DNA of 37,769 nt, from contig LBRM01000010.1 in NCBI GenBank assembly GCA_000991415.1, positions 1-37,769 on the forward strand. The letters are read 5' to 3'. The DNA comes from Candidatus Nomurabacteria bacterium GW2011_GWA1_36_15 (GTDB lineage: Bacteria > Patescibacteriota > Minisyncoccia > Phycocordibacterales > UBA9973). Position numbers and translations under genes: made by a program. The notes beneath the pieces are model-generated. The model did not search any database. It was not told the origin of the DNA and was given only the letters and a program-made list of their open reading frames with translations. The number at the start of each line of letters is the position of its first letter. The first letter of the stretch is position 1. This document shows, one piece after another, positions 14,428 to 22,642 of this stretch.

Positions 14428-14607
14428 AAAAAAACACTAATCTCTAAACAATCCTTTTGGAGCTAAGCCCCGAAAGTAACAAATCATTAAAGGATGGCCC
14501 CAGGAACCGATAAAGGCACCAGAACGTCCTATGCAAATTTGTATAACCGATGGCTGATTGCTTAGAGATTAGTGTCTTTTTAAAACAAAAAAGGCCTAAA
14601 CCTCCAT
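14428..14607 (-). ncRNA. Structured intergenic element, candidate small RNA or composite terminator
   Basis: Between the pilB-like gene and ruvB (280 bp without a protein gene). Outer arms CACTAATCTCTAAACAATC (14435-14453) and its complement (14556-14574, one mismatch) enclose 102 nt. The plus side ends in T6 (14576-14581) and the minus side in T7 (A-run 14428-14434). On the minus strand a TATAAT box (ATTATA 14613-14618) could start an RNA near 14607 that would run through the element and stop at the T7. I do not recognise an RNA family. Whether it is an RNA gene, a bidirectional terminator with an apical insert, or both is open. Confidence 0.45.
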
Positions 14608-14672
14608 TGCTGATTATACTATATTCCAAATCAAGCAAATGCTATAATGTTAATAGCAATGTTGATACTGTG

Positions 14673-14702
14673 TTGATAAATGTACTACTTGCACAGTATA
14701 GC
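14673..14702 (+). promoter_or_regulatory. Possible ruvB promoter
   Basis: TTGATA and TATAGC with an 18-bp spacer, ending 5 nt before ATG 14708. The -35 overlaps TGTTGATAA, the same sequence as the DnaA-box-like pair before rpmH. Confidence 0.4.
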
Positions 14703-14707
14703 ATATT

Positions 14708-15771
14708 ATGAAACCAATGTCAAGAAAAAAAGATAAAAAAACAGCTAACTCCGGTGTCGAAAAGACAGCTAATATCGGGGATTCTTTCTTGGACCAGACA
14801 CTTCGACCTACCCGTTGGGACGAGTATATTGGTCAAAAACACATAAAAGACAACGTCAAAATCCTGTTAAAGGCTGCGGAAGAAAGAGGACATATTCCGG
14901 AACATATTCTTTTTTATGGACCTCCAGGTTTAGGAAAAACCACCCTAGCCCATCTTATTGCCAAAGAAACAGGCAAGCAGATGAAAATAACATCTGGGCC
15001 GGCTATTGAGAAAGTGGGCGATTTGGCTTCTATTCTTACAAACCTTTCCTCCGGTGATATTCTTTTTATAGATGAAATTCATAGATTGAATAAAATAGTG
15101 GAAGAGATACTCTACCCCGCTATGGAATCTGGTGTTCTAGACATAATCATTGGTAAGGGACCTTCGGCCCGAACTATTCAGCTAGATCTTCCGCCTTTTA
15201 CTTTAATCGCAGCTACCACTCGGGTTGCTCTTGTTTCTTCCCCTCTTCGTTCGCGTTTTTCTGGCGGAGTTTTCCGCTTAGAATTTTATTCAAATAAAGA
15301 AATAGCGGAAATAGTACGCAGATAGTACGCAGATCAAGTAAATTGCTAAAAACAAAATTGGATGAGGAGGCTTTGAAAGAAATCGCCAAACGGAGCAGGT
15401 TTACTCCCCGTACGGCAAATTACTTTTTAAAGAGGGCCCGCGATTTTGCGCAGGTACATAAAAAAAATTTGGACCAAAAAACTGTCAAGGAAGCACTGAA
15501 TATGTTGGCCATTGATGATATTGGCTTGAATTCTTCTGACAGAAAATTTTTAGAAATATTAATTGAAAAATTCGCTGGCGGTCCGGTAGGATTAAAAACA
15601 ATGGGCGCGGCCATGTCTGAAGAGGAAGCAACAGTGGAAGAAGTGATAGAACCATATTTAATTCAACTTGGACTTTTAGAACGTACCTCCCGCGGACGCG
15701 TGGCCACAAAAAAAGCTTATGAGCACTTAGGGTTTGAATATAAAAAAGATAAACAGAACAAACTTTTATAA
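14708..15771 (+). pseudogene. ruvB: Holliday junction helicase RuvB, frameshifted by an 11-bp duplication
   Basis: The first frame (14708-15325) encodes the N-terminal AAA+ domain: [11 protein letters not shown], Walker [13 protein letters not shown], Walker [11 protein letters not shown], and IAATTR followed by SPLRSRF. The second frame (to 15771) encodes the lid and winged-helix domain (SRFTPRTANYFLKRARDFA, GGPVGLKTMGAAMSEEEATVEEVIEPYLIQLGL). The break lies in a tandem ATAGTACGCAG (15311-15321, 15322-15332). Removing one copy restores [17 protein letters not shown] and a normal RuvB of about 350 residues. As read, the protein is truncated at residue 205. This may be a fresh mutation, a phase-variable site or a sequence error. 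yebC starts 2 bp after the stop and ruvC follows, the usual resolvasome order. Confidence 0.9.
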
Positions 15772-15773
15772 TT

Positions 15774-16310
15774 ATGTCAGGACATAATAAATGGGCTCAA
15801 ATAAAACACAAGAAAGCAATTACGGATGCTAAAAAAAGCAAGATTTTTTCTAAGTTGGTTCGTTACATAGGAGTAGAAGCAAAGCTATCCGGAGGAAAAG
15901 ACTCGCCGGGATTAAGAGCGGCTGTTGAAAAAGCCAAAAAAGTAAATATGCCCGGAGATGTTATTGAAAGGGCCATTAAAAAAGCCTCTGAATCGTCTGC
16001 TCAAATGGAACCAATCACTTACGAAGCGTATGGACCAGGCGGGGTTGGAATTATTATAGAAACCCTGACAGATAGTAAAAATAGAACCGTACAAGACATA
16101 AAACACATTTTGGCTAAAAATGGTTTCGCCTTGGCTGGCATTGGGTCTGTTGCTTGGGCATTTTTCAAAGAAAATTCTACCGAGGGGTTAGTTTGGATAC
16201 CAACTACAACTATTCCTCCTTCTGATACCAATTTAGAATTATTAGATAAACTTGTAGACGAACTAGAAGAGTTGGACGACGTACAGGAGGTTTATACTAA
16301 TGCAGAATAA
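15774..16310 (+). CDS. yebC: YebC/TACO1-family protein, short form
   Basis: 178 residues. The strongly conserved N-terminus MSGHNKWAQIKHKKAITDAKKSKIF and the core YGPGGVGIIIETLTDSKNRT are intact. The family functions as a translation factor easing ribosome stalling at prolines, or as a DNA-binding regulator. Usual members have about 240 residues; here the last domain is much reduced after the GSVAWAF strand. ATG 15774 follows the ruvB stop by 2 bp, and the 3' end overlaps ruvC by 11 bp, so ruvB-yebC-ruvC read as a coupled operon. Confidence 0.93.
   Translation: MSGHNKWAQIKHKKAITDAKKSKIFSKLVRYIGVEAKLSGGKDSPGLRAAVEKAKKVNMPGDVIERAIKKASESSAQMEPITYEAYGPGGVGIIIETLTDSKNRTVQDIKHILAKNGFALAGIGSVAWAFFKENSTEGLVWIPTTTIPPSDTNLELLDKLVDELEELDDVQEVYTNAE
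16285..16290 (+). promoter_or_regulatory. Ribosome-binding site deciding the ruvC start
   Basis: AGGAGG lies 9 nt before ATG 16300 inside yebC. It favours this start over ATG 16315, which begins MRILGIDPG. Clear Shine-Dalgarno sites are uncommon in this window. Confidence 0.6.
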
Positions 16311-16794
16311 AAATATGAGAATTTTAGGCATAGATCCAGGGTTTGAAAGATTGGGTGTCGCTATCCTTGAAAAAAATAAAGACGACAAAAAAGAAAGGGT
16401 TCTATTTTCTGAATGTTTTAAGACTTCTGCTAAATTAGAATTTCCTGAAAGATTATTTTTAATTGGAAAAGAAATAAAAAAGATAATAAAAAAATTTCAG
16501 CCGGAAATTTTAGCCATTGAAACTTTATTTTTCACCAGCAATCAAAAAACTGTAATGCACGTAGCAGAAGTGCGCGGAGTCGCTATTTATGAAGCATCTC
16601 TTGAAGGACTTAAAATTTTTGAGGCTTCTCCTCCTCAAATAAAAATAGCCATTACTGGTTATGGAAAAGCAAATAAAGAACAAGTAATGAAAATGGTGAG
16701 AGCCCTAGTTGAAATGGCTAAATTTAAAACTTCAGATGATGAATTGGACGCTATCGCTATTGCTTTGACAGCCTTTGCTCATATGAGGTTCTAG
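16300..16794 (+). CDS. ruvC: Crossover junction endodeoxyribonuclease RuvC
   Basis: 164 residues. RNase H-like fold with the four acidic active-site residues visible: Asp in LGIDPG, Glu in LAIETLF, and the paired Asp in DDELDAIAIAL. It cuts Holliday junctions held by RuvA/RuvB. Length and order are normal. The start at 16300 is preferred because of the Shine-Dalgarno; MRILGIDPG (16315) is the conserved N-terminus. Directly after the stop is a perfect DnaA-box sequence. Confidence 0.95.
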   Translation: MQNKNMRILGIDPGFERLGVAILEKNKDDKKERVLFSECFKTSAKLEFPERLFLIGKEIKKIIKKFQPEILAIETLFFTSNQKTVMHVAEVRGVAIYEASLEGLKIFEASPPQIKIAITGYGKANKEQVMKMVRALVEMAKFKTSDDELDAIAIALTAFAHMRF

Positions 16795-16796
16795 AC

Positions 16797-16805
16797 TTAT
16801 CCACA
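16797..16805 (+). other. Perfect DnaA-box sequence after ruvC
   Basis: TTATCCACA, the consensus DnaA box, starts 3 bp after the ruvC stop. It is isolated, about 6-7 kb from the putative origin, so chance occurrence or a titration/regulatory role are both possible. Confidence 0.4.
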
Positions 16806-16858
16806 TATTCTATTGCCAACCGTTTTAGATTTTGATACAAAGTAGTAAATTAACAATA

Positions 16859-16890
16859 CCTGCCCGACTGAACTCAGTCGTTCGGGCAGG
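16859..16890. repeat. 32-bp palindromic element after ruvC
   Basis: CCTGCCCGA ... TCGGGCAGG (9-bp arms) with an inner GACTGA-AC-TCAGTC stem, GC-rich in an AT-rich spacer. Its reverse complement aligns with the palindrome inside ruvA (GCCCGAACG...GTCGGGC), suggesting one dispersed family. Confidence 0.7.
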
Positions 16891-16919
16891 GGTCGTTCAA
16901 TAAACGTAAAATTTTACAT

Positions 16920-17054
16920 ATGAGTTACGACGAAGAAGATTCTATGACCATGGATGACCCTGACTTAGAAAGAGAAGAGCCGTTAGAATTACCGGAAGAA
17001 CCATTGGATGTTCCTGATGATGAAGAATACGATCCAGATAGCAGATATCACTAA
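16920..17054 (+). CDS. Small acidic hypothetical protein
   Basis: 44 codons, too short for the ORF track, starting MSYDEEDSMTMDDP and ending PDSRYH. About 40% of residues are Asp/Glu, with repeated EE/LP(E) segments. There is no membrane segment or known motif. It begins 125 bp after ruvC and stops just before a terminator hairpin. Low-complexity acidic composition makes function impossible to infer, but the clean start, stop and terminator suggest a real gene. Confidence 0.5.
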   Translation: MSYDEEDSMTMDDPDLEREEPLELPEEPLDVPDDEEYDPDSRYH

Positions 17055-17057
17055 ATA

Positions 17058-17092
17058 CAAAAAAACCGCTTTATTGGTGGTTTTTTTATTTA
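17058..17092. terminator. Terminator between the small acidic gene and tyrS
   Basis: AAAAAACCGC and GTGGTTTTTTT form a stem (one G-T pair) with a 7-nt loop and flanking A and T runs. It can act in both directions; the right side overlaps the tyrS stop codon (17086-17088). Confidence 0.75.
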
Positions 17093-18462
17093 ATTTTTAT
17101 AAATCTTTTTTTGCCTATCTTAAATTTCATTCCGCTTTTGGGAATAAAATCGGCATCTGTTATTTTTTTGTTGGTTTCAAGGTCTGTGATTGCTTTTTCC
17201 TCTATCAATCTTCTAAAATCTCCTTTGGAGGATAAAATTTTTACTTCCACTAAAATATTCATCAAGCTTTCTCCTTTTTTTGTTTCAAGCTCCATTATTT
17301 CTTCTGGAATTTCTCCCTTTTGAAAAGTATTAATGAAGTTTTTCTCCGCTTTTTGGGCTTTTTCTTCACCATGATAAATAGCGACAATCTGTCGGGCAAG
17401 ATTCATTTTCATGTCTTTTGGATTAACTGATTTATCTTTTAGCTTCTTTCTCACCTCCTCTACTTCTTTCGTCGGAGTAAAAGTACACAGTTCAAAATAA
17501 TTTCCAATTGAAGAATCCGGAATAGACATTACCTTGCCATACATATCATTTGGTTCGTCAGTGATACCAATATAATTATCGAGGCTCTTGGACATTTTTT
17601 CTTTGCCGTCAGTTCCTTCAAGAAGTTTAAAAGAAAGCACTGCCTGGGGTATTTTTTGATTCATTTCCATGACATCCCGCCCAACTAACATATTAAAATG
17701 CTGGTCTGTACCGCCAACTTCAAGGTCGCACGAACCATAAATATTGGAGATTGCATTTGAGTCTATGCCTTGTATAACCGGATACAACATTTCATTCATA
17801 AAAATAGGCATATTTTCTTTTATTCTCTCCTGAAACATTTCCCTTTCTATCAATTGGCTGAAGGTAATTTTTCTCAAAATGGCGAGTAGGTTGATTAAGG
17901 TATAACTATTTATATTATTCTTTTGCATCCTTGTTTTTTCCCAGTGATGCGCTTTATTTATTATATGATTGCCTGGCAACGGAGGCGTAGTGGCAACAAT
18001 TTTGTTTCCTATATTTATATTAATTATTTGTTTGTCAGGAGCAACAATATCATTTATAGAAACAAGCCAATCGGAATTTACTGTCCATGAAAAAACTTTT
18101 GGATCTTTAAGTAAAATTTTATCAACTTGATCTAAGTAAGTCTTCATGTTTTTTTTAATTTCTTCTAAATTTGTCTCGGGACGAATTTTGTTTTTCCCTG
18201 TCGGGTCTCCGATTTGCGCAGTGATATCACCAATAAGAAAAATAACCTTGGCACCCAAGTCTTGAAGTTGTCTTAATTTGCGAAGGACAACTGCGTGTCC
18301 CAAATGAAGATCCGGTCGTGTTGGGTCAACTCCAAATTTAATAATCACTTTTTCCGGATTAGTTTCTAGCTTTTTACGAAAAATTCCGCCGGGGTCGATA
18401 AATTCCCCTACCCCGCGTGTAAATAATTCGTCTATTCTCTCTCTGTCTGAAACAACTTTCAT
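17086..18462 (-). CDS. tyrS: Tyrosyl-tRNA synthetase
   Basis: 458 residues from ATG 18462 (MKVVSDRERIDELFTRG); the upstream 19 codons of the ORF track run through the promoter. Class I synthetase: KFGVDPTRPDLHLGHAVVLRKL holds the HIGH motif (HLGH), LIGDITAQIGDP follows, SCDLEVGGTDQHFNMLVGRD is the tyrosine pocket, and KMSKS is intact (EKMSKSLDN). A C-terminal S4-like RNA-binding domain (SLMNILVEVKILSSKGDFRRLIEE) binds the tRNA. An insertion of about 45-50 residues follows NSDWL (residues about 150-200, including ATTPPLPGN). It charges tRNA-Tyr. A TATAAT box (18470-18475) ends 7 nt before the ATG. Confidence 0.95.
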   Translation of the reverse strand: MKVVSDRERIDELFTRGVGEFIDPGGIFRKKLETNPEKVIIKFGVDPTRPDLHLGHAVVLRKLRQLQDLGAKVIFLIGDITAQIGDPTGKNKIRPETNLEEIKKNMKTYLDQVDKILLKDPKVFSWTVNSDWLVSINDIVAPDKQIININIGNKIVATTPPLPGNHIINKAHHWEKTRMQKNNINSYTLINLLAILRKITFSQLIEREMFQERIKENMPIFMNEMLYPVIQGIDSNAISNIYGSCDLEVGGTDQHFNMLVGRDVMEMNQKIPQAVLSFKLLEGTDGKEKMSKSLDNYIGITDEPNDMYGKVMSIPDSSIGNYFELCTFTPTKEVEEVRKKLKDKSVNPKDMKMNLARQIVAIYHGEEKAQKAEKNFINTFQKGEIPEEIMELETKKGESLMNILVEVKILSSKGDFRRLIEEKAITDLETNKKITDADFIPKSGMKFKIGKKRFIKIK

Positions 18463-18469
18463 AGCTCGA

Positions 18470-18475
18470 ATTATA
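18470..18475 (-). promoter_or_regulatory. -10 box of tyrS
   Basis: TATAAT on the minus strand, 7 nt before ATG 18462; a leaderless transcript is expected. It fixes the start against the ORF-track extension. Confidence 0.6.
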
Positions 18476-18502
18476 ACATATTTTCTGTTATTATTAGAAA
18501 TA

Positions 18503-21019
18503 ATGGAAAAAATATCCAAAAAAATAAAAGCTCACAAAAATTTCTTAATGTTTGTAGTTGGTATTTTTATTTTATTAGCTGGAATAATAATTATTTGGGT
18601 TTCTTCCCTAAAAATTCCTGACTTTCACTCATTTAATGACAGAAAAATTGTGAACTCTACTAAAATATATGACCGCACCGGAGAGATACTATTATATGAT
18701 ATACATCAAGATGTAAAGAAGACAGATATATCCTTCGAAAAAATGGGGGTGAATATAAAAAACGCAACAGTGGCTATTGAGGATTCTGAATTTTATAATC
18801 ATAGTGGTATAAGAATAACTTCTATCGTTCGGGCAATTTTTTCAAATATATTTAATGTTGGGATAGGTGGTGGTGGATCAACCATCACACAGCAACTGGT
18901 GAAAAACACTCTTTTGACTCAAAAAGTAAGCTATATCAGAAAAATAAAAGAGTGGTTTTTGGCAATTAAAATAGATGGGTCAATGCCGAAAGAAAAAATT
19001 TTAGAAGCATATTTAAATGAAAATCCTTATGGTGGAAATGTGTACGGCATAGAAGAAGCAGCCAAAACTTATTTCAATAAAAACTCCCAAGATTTAACCC
19101 TGGCCGAAGCGGCATATTTAGCTTCCATTCCACAATCTCCAACCCTTCTTTCGCCTTATGGAAAAAATAAAGATAAATTGGACACCAGAAAAAATTTGGT
19201 GCTTTCTAGAATGCTAGAACTTAATTTTATTTCAGAAGAAGAATATAACACTGCTAAAAATGAAGTTGTAACCTTTATCCCACGAACAACTATTGGTATT
19301 AAGGCGCCTCACTTTGTTTTTTTTATAAAAGATTATCTTGAGCAAAAATATGGAAGCGAGTTGGCGGAAAAGGGTGGGCTAAATGTTATTACAACCCTTG
19401 ACTATAATTTGCAGGAAAGAGGAGAAGAAATAGTAAAAGAGGGCGCCCTTAAGAATGAAAAAGATTGGAATGGTAAAAACGCCGGACTGGTGGCGATAGA
19501 CCCCAAAACCGGACAAATTTTAACAATGGTAGGATCAAGAGATTATTTTGATAAAACGATAGACGGTAATTACAATATTACAACTGCTAATAGACAGCCA
19601 GGATCTTCTTTTAAGCCCTTTATTTACGCTACAGCCTTCAATAAGGGGTTTACCCCAGATACAGTATTGTTTGACCTGCCTACAGAATTTCAAACAACCT
19701 GTGATGTTTATGGCAAAGCTTTGCCCGGTCATAATCAAAAAGACTGTTACAAACCAGACAATTATGATGGAAAGTTTCGCGGTCCAATGTCACTTCGAGA
19801 CGCCCTGGGACAGTCAATCAACCTTGTAGCTGTAAAACTTTTTTATCTGGCGGGACTTGGTGACTCACTTAAAACAGCTGAAGATATGGGTATTAGTACT
19901 TTAACTGACATAAGCCGTTACGGACTTACCCTTGTCATCGGGGGCGGTGAGGTGTCGCTTCTTGATATGGTTTCTGCCTATGGGGTTTTTGCCAACAACG
20001 GTGTAAGAAATCAATATACGGGGATTCTAAAAATTGAAGATAAAAACGGGGAAGTTTTAGAAGAATACATTCCTAATGCCAGAGAAGTTTTGCCTAAAAA
20101 TACCACTTTAACTATTTCAGATATTCTCTCTGATAATATAGCTCGTGCCCCAACCTTCGGTTTGTCTTCTGTTCTTCTTATTCCTGGAAAAGATGTGGCT
20201 GTAAAAACAGGAACGACAAACAACAACAAGGACGCTTGGACTATCGGCTATACTCCCTCTATTGTGGTTGGTGTTTGGGCGGGCAATAATGACAATATCC
20301 CAATGAAGAAAGGGGGTTCAGCCGTGGCGGGGCCAATTTGGAATAAATTTATAAATGAAGTGCTAAAAATTCTACCAAATGAAAAATTCGAAAAACCTAA
20401 CCTAGAAACCGACCCTCAAACAATAAAACCAGTAATCCGCGGATATTGGCAGGGGAACGAAAACTTTTTCATAGATAAAATTTCTAAAAAATTAGCGGGA
20501 GAATTTACACCCAAAGAGACCATTCAAGAAAAAGTAATAACGAATGTACACTCTATTCTTTATTGGATAGATAAAAATAATATCCTGGGACTACCACCTT
20601 CGAACCCCAATGATGATCCACAATTTAATCGCTGGGAAGTTCCTGTGCAAAACTGGTGGGCGCAAAACGGTGGAAAATATCAGAAAACAACTTGGGCTGA
20701 AAAACCAACAGAAATAGATAATATACACACTGGTATAATTGATCCATTTGTTTCAATAATTGAACCAAACACAACAATGGTCTATCCTCCCGACCAGAAA
20801 ATACAACTAAAAATTCTGAATTCTGGTCGTTTTCCGCTTCAAAAAATGGAAATATTCATAAATAATACTTTCATAGACACCATCAAAACGCCTTTCAATT
20901 TTTCTTTTATCCCTAGAGAAACAGACAACATAAAATCGGAAAATGAACTAAGGATAATTTCTTATGATGCTATTTATAATCGCACAGAGAATGTCTTGGT
21001 CTTTAAAGTAAAACAATAA
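18503..21019 (+). CDS. Class A penicillin-binding protein (PBP1A type)
   Basis: 838 residues. A short cytoplasmic tail and one transmembrane helix (about 14-36) are followed by a glycosyltransferase-51 domain with EDSEFYNHSGI (catalytic Glu about 93) and GGSTITQQLVKN. The transpeptidase domain has PGSSFKPF (active Ser about 367), SIN within GQSINLVA, and KTGTT (about 568). The last 200 residues contain a Trp-rich linker and an Ig-like C-terminal domain (FVSIIEPN...LRIISYDA). It polymerises and cross-links peptidoglycan outside the membrane, so this organism makes a wall. A TATTAT box (18489-18494) ends 8 nt before the ATG. It converges on the DciA-like gene with no gap. Confidence 0.95.
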   Translation: MEKISKKIKAHKNFLMFVVGIFILLAGIIIIWVSSLKIPDFHSFNDRKIVNSTKIYDRTGEILLYDIHQDVKKTDISFEKMGVNIKNATVAIEDSEFYNHSGIRITSIVRAIFSNIFNVGIGGGGSTITQQLVKNTLLTQKVSYIRKIKEWFLAIKIDGSMPKEKILEAYLNENPYGGNVYGIEEAAKTYFNKNSQDLTLAEAAYLASIPQSPTLLSPYGKNKDKLDTRKNLVLSRMLELNFISEEEYNTAKNEVVTFIPRTTIGIKAPHFVFFIKDYLEQKYGSELAEKGGLNVITTLDYNLQERGEEIVKEGALKNEKDWNGKNAGLVAIDPKTGQILTMVGSRDYFDKTIDGNYNITTANRQPGSSFKPFIYATAFNKGFTPDTVLFDLPTEFQTTCDVYGKALPGHNQKDCYKPDNYDGKFRGPMSLRDALGQSINLVAVKLFYLAGLGDSLKTAEDMGISTLTDISRYGLTLVIGGGEVSLLDMVSAYGVFANNGVRNQYTGILKIEDKNGEVLEEYIPNAREVLPKNTTLTISDILSDNIARAPTFGLSSVLLIPGKDVAVKTGTTNNNKDAWTIGYTPSIVVGVWAGNNDNIPMKKGGSAVAGPIWNKFINEVLKILPNEKFEKPNLETDPQTIKPVIRGYWQGNENFFIDKISKKLAGEFTPKETIQEKVITNVHSILYWIDKNNILGLPPSNPNDDPQFNRWEVPVQNWWAQNGGKYQKTTWAEKPTEIDNIHTGIIDPFVSIIEPNTTMVYPPDQKIQLKILNSGRFPLQKMEIFINNTFIDTIKTPFNFSFIPRETDNIKSENELRIISYDAIYNRTENVLVFKVKQ

Positions 21020-21277
21020 CTATAGTATATCCAACGGGGTCTTCTTACCCAGTTTTTCTTTCAATTTTGAGAAAATTTTATTCTTATTCAAAAAAACCTC
21101 GTTCTTATAAATGGGTTTTATGTTTAAATAAATCACGTTGTTTTTTATTTTTACATCCTCAGGTTTTATCTGCAACCCAACAATTTGATGTAAAACATCT
21201 ATAATAGAATTTTTTTTAACTTCTTCAGAAAAAAGTAAATTACTAAACCTCAACAATAAACCCTTTATTTCTATCAT
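21020..21277 (-). CDS. DciA/DUF721-like small protein
   Basis: 85 residues. The pattern VIYLNIKPIYKNEVFLNKNKIFSKLKEKLG resembles the DUF721/DciA core, a KH-like fold with a strand, a buried Leu/Val run and a lysine helix. DciA loads the replicative helicase in many bacteria that lack DnaC. Position next to dnaN and dnaA supports this. The similarity is weak and the protein short, so treat it as provisional. Its 5' flank carries AAAGTTTAT-like iterations. Confidence 0.5.
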   Translation of the reverse strand: MIEIKGLLLRFSNLLFSEEVKKNSIIDVLHQIVGLQIKPEDVKIKNNVIYLNIKPIYKNEVFLNKNKIFSKLKEKLGKKTPLDIL

Positions 21278-21279
21278 AA

Positions 21280-21310
21280 TTACTTTATACTTTATAAACT
21301 TTATAACTTT
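21280..21310 (-). repeat. AAAGTTTAT-like iterations before the DciA-like gene
   Basis: On the minus strand AAAGTTAT-AAAGTTTAT-AAAGTAT-AAAGT precedes the ATG directly. Similar runs occur before two other minus-strand genes (30402-30435 and 32337-32367). Confidence 0.6.
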
Positions 21311-21319
21311 CTACTACCC

Positions 21320-22417
21320 CTATCTGTTCATGGGCATTATAAGATAAGTAAAAGAATTATCTGAACTACCTGATATTACTATGGGCTTAGAAGACTGATT
21401 CAGCCTAATAGAAATACTGTCCGTGTTTATGGACTGAAAACAATCAAGAAAATATTTATAATTGAAACCGAGTAAAATATCTTTTCCTTTTATGGCAGCA
21501 TCTAAATATGTTTTATTCTCTCCCACATCGTTGTTTTGAGAGGATAATTCAAAAACTTTTTCTTTTGGTTTAATTGAAAGAGTGATTTGATTAAATTTGT
21601 CTGAAAAAATATTGGAGATTCTGAGTGCGTTTAATAGATCTTGCTTTAATACCACCGCCTCGACACCAAACTCTTTAGGAATAATTTGACGATAGTCAGG
21701 AAAGACCCCGTCTATGACTCTTGATGTTAAATAAACACCTTCAGAGGAAAAAGAGATCTGATTTTTATTAAAACATACTCTTATGTTATCCTGTATTTCC
21801 CCGAAAATTCTCAGTATTTCTGACACGTTCTTAAAAGGAATAAGTATTCCCGGAAGTTCTTCAACTTTTTTCATCTTAATTTTCTTTTCTGCTAGTCTAA
21901 AAGAGTCTGTTGAAACAAAGACCAAATTATCTTCGTTGGAATATATATAAACACTCGAAATTTCCGGTTTTATGTCAGAGGGAGAGGAACTGTAATATAC
22001 CGACTTTATACCATCTACTAGTTTTTTAGACTCTATTTCAAAAGTTTTTCCATCAACTGTTGGTATTGTGGGAAAATCATCGTGTGTTTGGCCCTTTAAT
22101 TTTATCCTATTCTTCTTTGTTTTGATCAGCAAATTCCCGTCTTCGCTTTCAAGTTTTATGTTCTCGTTTTGAAAAATATTAGAAAAAACACCAGCCAGGG
22201 TTGTTCCGGAAATAGCTATAATACCTTCTTTTTCAATTTTTGCCGGAATTTCTATCTCAACACCCAAACTTAGGTTGGTGGCGCGAAGTTTCAAAGACTT
22301 TCCTGAGGCAATAAATAATATTGAACTTAAAACAGGTAGGGTTAAGTTTTTACCTGTAATTTTCTCTACCTGCAAGATTCCGTTTTTAATTTTTTCAATC
22401 TCACATTCTAGTTTCAT
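21320..22417 (-). CDS. dnaN: DNA polymerase III sliding clamp (beta subunit)
   Basis: 365 residues, the normal length of about 366 with three repeated clamp domains. It begins MKLECEIEKIKNGILQVEKI; LPVLSSILFIA is the typical first-domain segment, the middle carries SKKLVDGIKSVYYSSS, and it ends FTYLIMPMNR, close to the canonical MPM(R)L terminus that shapes the partner-binding pocket. It encircles DNA and tethers polymerase. It sits between dnaA and a DciA-like gene, the conserved origin neighbourhood. Confidence 0.96.
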   Translation of the reverse strand: MKLECEIEKIKNGILQVEKITGKNLTLPVLSSILFIASGKSLKLRATNLSLGVEIEIPAKIEKEGIIAISGTTLAGVFSNIFQNENIKLESEDGNLLIKTKKNRIKLKGQTHDDFPTIPTVDGKTFEIESKKLVDGIKSVYYSSSPSDIKPEISSVYIYSNEDNLVFVSTDSFRLAEKKIKMKKVEELPGILIPFKNVSEILRIFGEIQDNIRVCFNKNQISFSSEGVYLTSRVIDGVFPDYRQIIPKEFGVEAVVLKQDLLNALRISNIFSDKFNQITLSIKPKEKVFELSSQNNDVGENKTYLDAAIKGKDILLGFNYKYFLDCFQSINTDSISIRLNQSSKPIVISGSSDNSFTYLIMPMNR

Positions 22418-22642
22418 TTGTTTATATACTATATATTTAATCTATTAATATTATTAAGGTTGTTGAAAAGTGGATAAACAGATCACATATTGTCTTGTAT
22501 GGTTATTTGATAAATTTGGTTTTATTTTCAGATATAATAAGTTTTTATTATTAATTTGTTTTTTAAAAAAATGTATTTTTCTACTTTTTTATTAACAGTT
22601 TTTACTTGAACCGATTTCATTTTTTTAACTCCTTATTAACAG
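22418..22642. other. AT-rich dnaA-dnaN intergenic region, candidate origin
   Basis: 225 bp, strongly AT-rich, between dnaN and dnaA. It holds AGTGGATAA (22469-22477, one mismatch from a DnaA box), two TTATTAACA near-boxes (22589-22597, 22633-22641) and long T runs that could unwind. Together with the box pair on the other side of dnaA it makes this locus the best origin candidate in the window. GC skew was not computed. Confidence 0.5.
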
